A stretch of DNA of 40,592 bases from Pseudomonadota bacterium. Its GTDB lineage: Bacteria; Pseudomonadota; Gammaproteobacteria; Xanthomonadales; Xanthomonadaceae. The stretch spans positions 1 to 40,592 of the forward strand of contig CAUJJS010000133.1 in assembly GCA_963205415.1 (NCBI GenBank). Reading direction: 5' to 3'. A program made the position numbers and the translations under genes. Positions 33,388-40,592 of this stretch are shown one piece after another (position 1 is the stretch's first letter; every line of letters begins with the position of its first letter). The notes below the pieces were generated by a model, which had not been told where the DNA came from, did no database searches, and saw nothing but the letters and a program-made list of their open reading frames with translations.

Positions 33388-35268
33388 TCAATCCAGCAGC
33401 GTGTTGGATTCGATCAGCGCACACACCGACGCGACCTCACCATCCATGGCTCGATCACGCTGCATGAAGCCGATGTGCTGACGCAGCTTGGCATGGGCAC
33501 GGCTCACGCGCGGGGACGGATGGAAATCCTGATCGGCGGCCAATTGCGTCATCAGTTGCGCGCACTCGGACAGGAACTGCGGGTGCGCCGCATCGCCGGG
33601 CAGGGGCGCTTGGTTGATCTTGGCCGCAATGGCATTCACGTCGCCACGACGCGCCAGGCTGCGTGCCGCTTCGATCATGTCGCGGCGGTAATCCAAGGCC
33701 TGCGCCGCGGTGTACAACTCCAGCGCCAACACGTGGCTCAAGTCCGCGGTCATCTCCAGCACATGCCGGGCCTCGTTGGCACCCATCGAAACGTGATCTT
33801 CGGCGTTGGCACTGGTCGGGATCGAATACACGCTGGTCGGCATGGCGCGACTGGCGAGATCGTTGACCAAGGCCGCAGCGGTGTATTGCACGATCATGAA
33901 ACCCGAATCGATGGCATCTTCGTTGCCGATCAGGAAGGCCGGCAGACCATCGTTGGTGGCCGGATCGACCAGTTTGTTGAGGCGTCGTTCGGAGATGCTG
34001 GCCAATACCGGAATCGAGGCCTTCAGGTAGCTCATTGCCAGCGCCAATGGCATGCCGTGGAAATGTCCGGCGGAGATGACTTGGTCTTCGATCTGGCGCG
34101 CGTCTTGCGCGTCTGGAAACACCAGCGGATTGTCGGTGACCGAGTTGAGTTCGATGTCGATCACCCGCTGCGCCTGCGCCAAGGCATCACGCACCGCGCC
34201 GTGCACCTGCGGGATGCAGCGTAGCGAATAGCTGTCCTGCGGTTGGTGCTTCTTGCCACCACGAAAGGGCAGGAAACGGGTGTAGAAGGCCTCGCGCCCG
34301 TGGCGCTGGGAGACCGGCACCCAATCCCATCGGATATCGAAATGACGTTGTTGGTCACTGACATCGCCCCAGCTTTCCGGCAGCCAGGTTTGGAACTTCG
34401 GCACCAAGTGATAGGGCACATCCACGAGGGTGGAGCCGGTCAGCATCTCGCGCAGATTGCGTGCCGATTCGACTTGCCCAGGGTGCGGTCGCAGCGCGTG
34501 AACCTTGGCGTCGAAGGCGCTGGTGCGACCGGCAAACGCCTCCAGCGTCATCGCGGCCGCGAGATCGGCGGTGCGCAACAGGTCTTCCATGCGGCCAATG
34601 GCCAGCGTCGCCGTGGCGAGCATCTGTGCCGTGCCATTGTTGAGCGCCAGCCCTTCCTTGAACGACAGGCGCACGGGCGCAAGACCGGCGCGCTTGAGGG
34701 CTTCCGCTCCACTCACGCGCTCGCCCTGATAAAAGGCCTCGCCACCACCCAACAGCACGATGGCCAGATGCGACAATGGAGCCAGGTCACCGCTGGCGCC
34801 GACCGAACCCTTCTTCGGTACCACCGGCACGATGCCGGCATTGAATACCGCCGTGAGCGCCTTCAAGGTTTCCACCCGAATGCCCGAGTGGCCGTGCATC
34901 AAAGTATTGATGCGGATCACCTGCATCGCGCGCACCACCTCGGGTGCGAACGGCTCGCCCACGCACACCGCGTGGGTGATGATGAGGTTGCGCTGCAATT
35001 CCTCCAGCAGACTGTCTTCGGATGGGCGGGCGCTGGCCAGACCATCGCGTGCGCGATGCGCGCCGAGCAATTTGTCGGCATTGCTGCCAAAGCCCGTGGT
35101 CACGCCGTAGATCGGCTCCTGCCTGGCGACTTGGCTGGCCAAAAAATCCGCCGCCGCTTGCACTTTGGAAAGTTGGGCTTCATCCAATTCCAGTTGCGTC
35201 TCGCCCCGTGCTGCCGCACAAACCTGCGCCCGCGTCAGAGAGCGGCCATCGAGTTGAATCGTCTGCAT
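33388..35268 (-). CDS. hutH: HutH-like aromatic amino acid ammonia-lyase, extended form
   Basis: These enzymes remove ammonia from histidine (or Phe/Tyr) using an MIO group formed from Ala-Ser-Gly. The MIO motif GSVGASGDLAPLSHLA (A158-S159-G160) and the active-site Tyr in YGVTTGFG (Y54) are present. The selectivity pair at 98-99 is Thr-His (LQRNLIITHA), close to the Ser-His of histidine ammonia-lyases and unlike the Phe-Leu or His-Leu of PAL/TAL. The protein has 626 residues against about 510 for typical HutH. The extra length is an insertion of roughly 45 residues between NLREMLTGS and QDSYSLRC (about 283-343), plus a longer C-terminal region. No hutU, hutI or hutG is nearby. Histidine lyase is the best guess; the substrate is not proven. 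Confidence 0.88.
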   Translation of the reverse strand: MQTIQLDGRSLTRAQVCAAARGETQLELDEAQLSKVQAAADFLASQVARQEPIYGVTTGFGSNADKLLGAHRARDGLASARPSEDSLLEELQRNLIITHAVCVGEPFAPEVVRAMQVIRINTLMHGHSGIRVETLKALTAVFNAGIVPVVPKKGSVGASGDLAPLSHLAIVLLGGGEAFYQGERVSGAEALKRAGLAPVRLSFKEGLALNNGTAQMLATATLAIGRMEDLLRTADLAAAMTLEAFAGRTSAFDAKVHALRPHPGQVESARNLREMLTGSTLVDVPYHLVPKFQTWLPESWGDVSDQQRHFDIRWDWVPVSQRHGREAFYTRFLPFRGGKKHQPQDSYSLRCIPQVHGAVRDALAQAQRVIDIELNSVTDNPLVFPDAQDARQIEDQVISAGHFHGMPLALAMSYLKASIPVLASISERRLNKLVDPATNDGLPAFLIGNEDAIDSGFMIVQYTAAALVNDLASRAMPTSVYSIPTSANAEDHVSMGANEARHVLEMTADLSHVLALELYTAAQALDYRRDMIEAARSLARRGDVNAIAAKINQAPLPGDAAHPQFLSECAQLMTQLAADQDFHPSPRVSRAHAKLRQHIGFMQRDRAMDGEVASVCALIESNTLLD

Positions 35269-35292
35269 CGTTTGGTCCAGTGGGTTACGGCG

Positions 35293-35324
35293 AAAAATGG
35301 GCAGGCCCTTGGGAGAGCCTGCCC
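35293..35324 (-). terminator. Intrinsic terminator in the hutH leader (attenuator candidate)
   Basis: On the minus strand GGGCAGGC (35317-35324) pairs with GCCTGCCC (35299-35306) around a 10-nt loop and is followed by ATTTTTCG. It lies between the predicted promoter (35343-35371) and the hutH ATG, ending about 25 nt before the ATG. Confidence 0.75.
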
Positions 35325-35342
35325 TTCGATGGATTGCGATCC

Positions 35343-35371
35343 ATTGTAGAAGCCGACCTTCGAGCAAACAA
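35343..35371 (-). promoter_or_regulatory. Sigma-70 promoter of hutH
   Basis: On the minus strand TTGTTT (35366-35371) and TACAAT (35343-35348) are separated by exactly 17 bp. Transcription would start near 35336, giving a leader of about 68 nt that contains the terminator hairpin. Confidence 0.65.
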
Positions 35372-35594
35372 ACATCCGTATCGGCTCAGTCTTGCAAAGG
35401 GCATGGACGCTAGCCGCCAACAACCACGCGCTATTTTAAGAGTTGCTGATGGTGCATCATGCCGTGGCTCATGGTTCGATCATGCGGCTTGGAAGTAGGC
35501 GATCAAATCATGTGCGCCCCTTGGAGCCTGATGAGCTCAATCACACCACAGATCGGAATACAGACACGACAAAACGCCATTGAGGGAGACAATC

Positions 35595-37742
35595 ATGCGA
35601 CTCGCTATTTTGATTTCCTTGTGCTTTTCGTTCGTCATTGCGTTTGCTCAAGTGCCGCCGACTCCCCAACGCCCGGTCACGGATAGCTATTTCGGAACCG
35701 AGGTGGTCGATCCGTGGCGTTGGTTGGAGGATTCCACTTCGTCCGAAGCACAGGCCTGGTTCATCGCGCAAGGCGCTTATGCGCGCGCGCAACTCGATGC
35801 CTTGCCAACACGCGCGGATTTTCTGAAGCGTGTGCGCGAACTCGCTGCAAGCGCACCCCCCGAGTTGTCGCTACCCCGAGAGGCGGGCGGAAGCTGGTTT
35901 TATACCGTGAGTCGGCCTGACGAGGTGGTGCCGAAAGCTTACGTGCGCAACGGCTGGACCGGGAAGGAGCGGCTCCTGGTCGACCCGGCTGCGATCGAAG
36001 GCACCGGTGCTCGCGGGAGCAACGCCTTGGGTGCCTTGTCACCATCTCCGGACGGACGACTGTTGCTCTACGGCATCACGTCCGGCGGCTCGGAGGAAGA
36101 AGTGTTGCGTGTGCGCGATGTTGCCAGTGGGAACGATTTGGATGAAATCATTCCGCGTAGTCGTTGGGCCGTCACGTCGTGGATGCCTGATGGACGATCA
36201 TTTCTTTACTTGCAGCTGCGTGAACTTCCAGATGGCGCACCGGCCGTCGACTTCTTCCGTAACGTGAGTATCCGGCACCATCGGCTAGGCAGGCCAACGA
36301 ACGAAGATCCTGTTGTGTTCAGCGCAGCCATGGTTGGGGCGGATGCGATGTTGCTGCCGGAATCGGTCGACGTATACGCCGCCGCCGGCGTGATGATCGC
36401 AAGGCTCGGCAGTGGCGTCGAGGAGAAGGGCCGCTACTACCTCACCACGATTTCGCAGCTCGAGGCAGGAACTCCAGTGTGGCGAGAGATCTTCACGCTG
36501 GAGGATCAGGTGGAGAGTTTGATCGTTCACGGGACGAGCGTGTACTTCCTGACGCGCCAGAGTGCACCAATGGGTCGAATCATGCGTACGCCGCTTGATG
36601 CGCCCGCACTGGCAAACGCGGAAGTCGTCTTGCCCGAGACCGCGCAGAACTTGGTAGGCATGCAGGCGGCGTTGGATGGCTTGTACGTGAAGGCCTTTCG
36701 CGAAGGTGCTGTGGGACTCAAGCGGATTGCTTGGGGCGCAGCGGCGGTCGATGTCACGCTACCCGCCGGTAGTTCGATCTGGGAACTGGCGGCCAATCCA
36801 GCGCAAGCCGGGGCCTTGTTGGAGCTGGGCAGTTGGACGTCCCGCGCGGTTGTCTATCGTTACAGTCCTTCGACGGATGTGATCGAAGACATGGGGCTTC
36901 GCCCCCTCGGTCCGAACGATCGACTGGCAGATTACATCAGCGAGACGGTCATGGCTGTCAGTCACGATGGCGTCAAAGTCCCTCTGAGCATCATCCGGCC
37001 GAATAGCATGCCGCGCGATGGTTCGACGCAGTTCATCATGTTTGGGTACGGCAGTTATGGCACTACGGATGAGCCCGTCTTCATCCCCGAATTTCGTGCA
37101 TGGAGCGACGGGATTCGTGCGACCGCGACCTGCCACGTACGTGGCGGAGGCTTTTACGGTGAGGCTTGGCATCTCGCCGGGAAGAAAGCAACCAAGCCCA
37201 ACACGTGGTTGGATTTTATCGCCTGCGCCGAATACTTGACGCGTGAGGGTTACACGCGCCCCGAACGTTTGGCAGTCTCCGGAACCAGTGCCGGCGGCAT
37301 CTTGATTGGTCGCGCCATAACCGAGCGCCCAGAGCTTTTCGCCGCCGCACTCATCTCGGTTGGCTTGAGTGACTCGCTGCGCGCCGAGACCACGGGAAAC
37401 GGACCGCCCAATGTGCCGGAGTTTGGCTCGGTCGGCACCGAGGAGGGGTTCCGCGCACTTCATGCCATGAGCCCGCTCCACCACGTCGAGAAGGGGGTGA
37501 GCTACCCGGCCGTCCTGCTGTCGACAGGGCTCAATGATCCGCGCGTCGATCCGTGGCAACCGGGAAAGATGGCTGCCGCGTTGCAGGATGCAACGCGAAG
37601 TGGCAAGCCCATCCTGTTGCGCGTCGACTCCGAGGCGGGCCACGCTTCTGGTGGTACGACAGATCGGTGGCAGGCAAATCTCGCCGACATGCTGAGTTTC
37701 GTGGACGCCCATACGCGTGGTATTACGGCCAAGGGAAAATGA
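35595..37742 (+). CDS. Exported prolyl oligopeptidase (S9A family)
   Basis: The 715-residue protein has a strong ribosome site (GAGGGAG, 6 nt from ATG 35595) and a signal peptide (about 1-20, MRLAILISLCFSFVIAFAQ). The N-terminal S9 beta-propeller starts with the typical RPVTDSYFGTEVVDPWRWLEDS. The alpha/beta hydrolase domain carries the triad S565 (SGTSAGGILIGRAI), D648 (TGLNDPRVDPW) and H683 (SEAGHASGG). PGDxxx-type loops are replaced but YGSYGTTDEPVF and the CHVRGGGFYGEAWHLAG oxyanion region are present. It should cleave short peptides after proline in the periplasm or outside. It is divergent from hutH. Confidence 0.95.
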   Translation: MRLAILISLCFSFVIAFAQVPPTPQRPVTDSYFGTEVVDPWRWLEDSTSSEAQAWFIAQGAYARAQLDALPTRADFLKRVRELAASAPPELSLPREAGGSWFYTVSRPDEVVPKAYVRNGWTGKERLLVDPAAIEGTGARGSNALGALSPSPDGRLLLYGITSGGSEEEVLRVRDVASGNDLDEIIPRSRWAVTSWMPDGRSFLYLQLRELPDGAPAVDFFRNVSIRHHRLGRPTNEDPVVFSAAMVGADAMLLPESVDVYAAAGVMIARLGSGVEEKGRYYLTTISQLEAGTPVWREIFTLEDQVESLIVHGTSVYFLTRQSAPMGRIMRTPLDAPALANAEVVLPETAQNLVGMQAALDGLYVKAFREGAVGLKRIAWGAAAVDVTLPAGSSIWELAANPAQAGALLELGSWTSRAVVYRYSPSTDVIEDMGLRPLGPNDRLADYISETVMAVSHDGVKVPLSIIRPNSMPRDGSTQFIMFGYGSYGTTDEPVFIPEFRAWSDGIRATATCHVRGGGFYGEAWHLAGKKATKPNTWLDFIACAEYLTREGYTRPERLAVSGTSAGGILIGRAITERPELFAAALISVGLSDSLRAETTGNGPPNVPEFGSVGTEEGFRALHAMSPLHHVEKGVSYPAVLLSTGLNDPRVDPWQPGKMAAALQDATRSGKPILLRVDSEAGHASGGTTDRWQANLADMLSFVDAHTRGITAKGK

Positions 37743-37974
37743 TGAACTTGAAGCCGAATAGATTGCGGAAGGCGCCCTCGATCTGGCAAGCCGAGATCAT
37801 CCGAGATCATCCGGACTGCCAGATCGACATTTGTGGCTCGGGCAGGCGGAGCCAAACGTATGAAATGAACAGTGCACATGGCTTCTGGATCGGGATGATC
37901 TCCACTCCAGAGTGGCGCAAGAAAACCGACTCATTCCATTGCGTCCCACCTCACGGGCTTGGAGTGCTCGCGAA

Positions 37975-39357
37975 TCAACCCATCGCTCGGGCTTGTTCCA
38001 GTTCGATCCGCAAGGTGCGGGCAAGGTCGTGGCTGGCCACTTCGAATTGCTCGCCGCGACGCAGGTCTTTCACCGACACCGCGCCGCGCGCCTCTTCGTC
38101 TTCACCCAGAATCACGACGAAGCGGATGCCGGCACGGTCGGCATACTGAAATTGCTTGGCCATCTTGCGTGGCTCCAGCTGCACTTCGGTGTTTAGGCCG
38201 GCGCGGCGCAAGTCGTTGGCGATGGCCAGATACGCGGGCAAGCGCGCTTCGTCCATTTGGCTGACGAGCACGTGCACGGTGCTGTCGGCAGTGTTGACCA
38301 AGCCCGCGTCCTGGAGTTGCCAGTACAACCGCGTCAGGCCGATCGAAATGCCGACGCCGGGAAGTTTCGATTTGGTGTAGTGGCTGGCGAGATTTTCGTA
38401 ACGCCCGCCCGAGCAGATCGAGCCGATTTGCGGATAGTCGTCGAGCAAGGTTTCGTACACCGTGCCGGTGTAGTAATCGAGGCCACGCGCGATCGAAAGG
38501 TTGATGGCGTAATGCGTCTCCGGTACGCCCAATGCGCGCACCAGTTCCAGGGTTTCGCGCAGTTCGGTGATGCCTTGCTCGAAGCTCGCACTGCCTTGGC
38601 CCAAGGCATCCAGTTGGCTCAGCGCGTCGGCGTGGCTCGTGGAGCGGATCTGGACAAAATCGAGGATGCGAGCGGTGGCCGTCTCGCTCAGGCCGAAGCC
38701 TTCGCCGGTGAGCGTGGTGCGCACGTAATCGGCGCCGCGCTTGTCGAGCTTGTCCACCTCGCGCAAGACCGCCATCTGTTGCTCGGCATCGATCACGCCG
38801 AGGTTTTCGAAGAAGCCACGCATCAACTTGCGATTGTTGAGCTGGATGGTGAACTTGCCGATCGCAATTTCACTGAATACGGCAAAGATCACCGCCGGCA
38901 ATTCGGCGTCGTAGCGCACACTCAGGGCGTCTTTGCCTATCACATCGATATCGCACTGGTAGAACTCGCGGAAGCGTCCACGCTGGGCGCGTTCACCGCG
39001 ATACACCCGTTGCATCTGGTAGCGGCGGAAGGGGAAGCTCAGGTCGTGCTCGTGCTCGGCGACATAGCGCGCCAAGGGCACGGTCAGATCGAAACGCAGC
39101 GCCATCTCCGGCGTGCCGCTTCCGCTGCCGGCGGAGTTGTTCAATGCGCCGGTGGATTGCACGAAATAGACCTGCCGCTCGGTCTCGCCGCCGGTCTTGG
39201 TCAGCAACACCTCGCTCAGTTCGAACACCGGCGTTTCCACCGGCAGGAAGCCGAAGCGTTCGAAGTTGCGACGGATGGTGTCGAGCATCTGCTGGAACGC
39301 GATTTGGTCGCGCGGCAGTAGCTCCATGACACCGGGCGGGGTGCGGGGTTTGATCAA
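37975..39357 (-). CDS. hisS: Histidyl-tRNA synthetase
   Basis: HisS charges tRNA-His. The 460-residue class II synthetase starts [22 protein letters not shown] and is longer than the E. coli enzyme (424). Sequence details such as [22 protein letters not shown] match the form known in Xanthomonas. Motif 2 is [15 protein letters not shown] (127-141), the histidine-binding loop is ARGLDYYTG (290-298), and motif 3 is [11 protein letters not shown] (334-344). A C-terminal anticodon-binding domain follows (about 360-455). A TAGAAT -10-like box lies at 39391-39396 on the minus strand, with no clear -35. Confidence 0.97.
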   Translation of the reverse strand: MIKPRTPPGVMELLPRDQIAFQQMLDTIRRNFERFGFLPVETPVFELSEVLLTKTGGETERQVYFVQSTGALNNSAGSGSGTPEMALRFDLTVPLARYVAEHEHDLSFPFRRYQMQRVYRGERAQRGRFREFYQCDIDVIGKDALSVRYDAELPAVIFAVFSEIAIGKFTIQLNNRKLMRGFFENLGVIDAEQQMAVLREVDKLDKRGADYVRTTLTGEGFGLSETATARILDFVQIRSTSHADALSQLDALGQGSASFEQGITELRETLELVRALGVPETHYAINLSIARGLDYYTGTVYETLLDDYPQIGSICSGGRYENLASHYTKSKLPGVGISIGLTRLYWQLQDAGLVNTADSTVHVLVSQMDEARLPAYLAIANDLRRAGLNTEVQLEPRKMAKQFQYADRAGIRFVVILGEDEEARGAVSVKDLRRGEQFEVASHDLARTLRIELEQARAMG

Positions 39358-39570
39358 GGCGCAATCCTCAAAGGCGAAGGCGAGCCATGCATTCTAGCGG
39401 TTCGCGCACGGGTGGAATGACTCACGGGACTTGCCTTGTTTCGCGCTTGTCGTTCTCGTTGCAGTGCCGCTTGCCGTGGCTTTCAGCGCACGCTAAGGTG
39501 CCGTGCGTTTCGAAATGCGCGTAGTTGCGCGCACGTGCCGCCATCCGTTATCCGAGGGGAGCATCACCGC

Positions 39571-40592
39571 ATGTTGAAGAATTTGCTGGCAATCAAGCCG
39601 ATTGCCCCTGCTGGCCACGTTGATGCCGGCGAGCCGGTCGAAGGCGGGCTGGAAGGGGAAACCCATCTGCGCCGCACCCTGACGGCCACTCAGTTGATCA
39701 TGCTGGGCATTGGTGCCGTGATCGGCGCCGGCATCTTCGTGCTGACCGGCACTGCCGCTGCCAATCATGCTGGCCCAGCCCTGATGTTGAGCTTCGTCTT
39801 TGCCGGCGTGGCCTGCGCCTTGGCGGGCATGTGCTATGCCGAGTTTTCCTCGATGCTGCCGGTGTCGGGCAGCGCCTATTCCTATTCCTACGCCACGCTC
39901 GGCGAGTTCGTGGCCTGGTTCATTGGCTGGAATCTGGTGCTGGAATATCTCTTTGCCGCTTCGACCGTGGCGGTGGGCTGGTCGGGCTATTTCAATGAAA
40001 TGCTCGAACTCATCTCGGGTTGGACGGGATCATCCTGGACCTTGCCCGCCAGTCTCGCCAGTGCGCCGTTCACCTTCAAGGAAGGTTCGCTCGTCACAAC
40101 CGGCACCCTGATCAACTTGCCGGCGATCGCGATCATCCTGGCGGTCAGTTACCTGTGCTATGTCGGCATCAAGCAGTCGGCCATCGTCAATTCGGTGATC
40201 GTGGCGATCAAGGTCACGGTGATCCTCTTGGTGATTGCCTTTGCTTTCCGCTACATCAACCCAGACAATTGGGTGCCCTTCATTCCTGAATCCGAGGGGC
40301 CGGGTCGCTTCGGCTGGGATGGCGTGATGCGCGCCGCCACCGTGGTGTTCTTCGCCTACATCGGTTTCGATGCGGTCTCCACCGCAGCCGGTGAAGCCAA
40401 GAATCCACAGCGCGACATGCCCATCGGCATCCTGGGTTCGTTGATTCTCTGCACCGTGCTCTACATCGCGATGGCCGCGACGCTCACCGGCATCGCCGAC
40501 TACCGCACCCTGGACACGCCCGAGCCGGTGGCTACCGCCTTGGCCAACTATCCTTCGCTCGACTGGTTGCGCACCTTGGTGGTGATCGGCGC
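39571..40592 (+). CDS. APC-family amino acid permease (5' part, runs off the window)
   Basis: The frame starts at ATG 39571 (GGAG 9 nt upstream) and stays open to the window end, giving 340 residues without a stop. A cytoplasmic leader of about 35 residues is followed by the APC consensus GIGAVIGAGIFVLTGTAAANHAGPALMLSFVFAG. Later stretches are GSAYSYSYATLGEFVAWFIGWNLVLEYLFA and the helix FFAYIGFDAVSTAAGEAKNPQRDMPIGI. These are typical of the cationic amino acid transporter (YfnA-like) branch. It would import amino acids by proton-coupled transport. About a quarter to a third of the gene is missing on the right. Confidence 0.93.
   Translation, partial: MLKNLLAIKPIAPAGHVDAGEPVEGGLEGETHLRRTLTATQLIMLGIGAVIGAGIFVLTGTAAANHAGPALMLSFVFAGVACALAGMCYAEFSSMLPVSGSAYSYSYATLGEFVAWFIGWNLVLEYLFAASTVAVGWSGYFNEMLELISGWTGSSWTLPASLASAPFTFKEGSLVTTGTLINLPAIAIILAVSYLCYVGIKQSAIVNSVIVAIKVTVILLVIAFAFRYINPDNWVPFIPESEGPGRFGWDGVMRAATVVFFAYIGFDAVSTAAGEAKNPQRDMPIGILGSLILCTVLYIAMAATLTGIADYRTLDTPEPVATALANYPSLDWLRTLVVIG

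Noticed and set aside
35343-35367. Upstream in-frame extension of hutH to an ATG at 35367
   Set aside because: It would start at or upstream of the predicted -10 box and translate through the terminator hairpin; the extra residues are not HutH-like.

Overview
The window looks like a chromosomal segment of a high-GC gammaproteobacterium, most likely of the Xanthomonadales (Lysobacterales). The reasons are the long-type HisS, the smc-zipA pair, the tRNA-fMet-rimP-nusA-infB-rbfA-truB order, a TonB receptor of the type common in that order, and an exported protein ending in a VFADGFE-like tail. No database search was possible, so genus and species are not assigned.

Layout. 1-140 is the edge of an insertion-sequence-like element. 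169-6579 (minus) is the translation/transcription operon: initiator tRNA, rimP, nusA, infB, rbfA, truB, with a strong tRNA promoter and a hairpin-rich, terminator-containing rimP leader. 6732-10721 is an accessory island and the most interesting part. It holds two exported DUF1566 (C-type-lectin-like) proteins that share a gapless 113-bp block. Within the block, differences fall almost only at codon positions 1 and 2 of NNC codons. A truncated avd-like reading frame lies 31 bp after the first protein, and a REP/RAYT transposase cassette follows where a template repeat and reverse transcriptase would be expected. I read this as the remains, or the trans-acting target part, of a diversity-generating retroelement (DGR). 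No reverse transcriptase or template repeat is visible in the window.

11112-18559 carries a DUF2069 membrane protein, a short asparaginase-like protein, a TonB-dependent receptor, a secreted subtilisin with duplicated PKD-PPC modules, and sufT. 18670-21164 is a plus-strand group (small membrane protein, YihY/BrkB-type protein, TlpA-like thioredoxin, acylphosphatase) whose last three genes overlap by ATGA. 21180-25173 (minus) holds rluB, scpB and scpA, overlapping by ATGA, and a YciO-type protein. 25249-29963 (plus) holds a YciI protein, smc and zipA. The condensin subunits Smc, ScpA and ScpB are therefore all encoded within 6 kb, on opposite strands.

30070-40592 carries a tricorn-like S41 peptidase, an unusually long HutH-like aromatic amino acid lyase behind a promoter-terminator leader, an exported prolyl oligopeptidase, hisS, and the first 340 codons of an APC-family amino acid permease that runs off the window. 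The three exported peptidases, the lyase, the TonB receptor and the permease fit an organism that feeds on protein and amino acids; this is inference from gene content.
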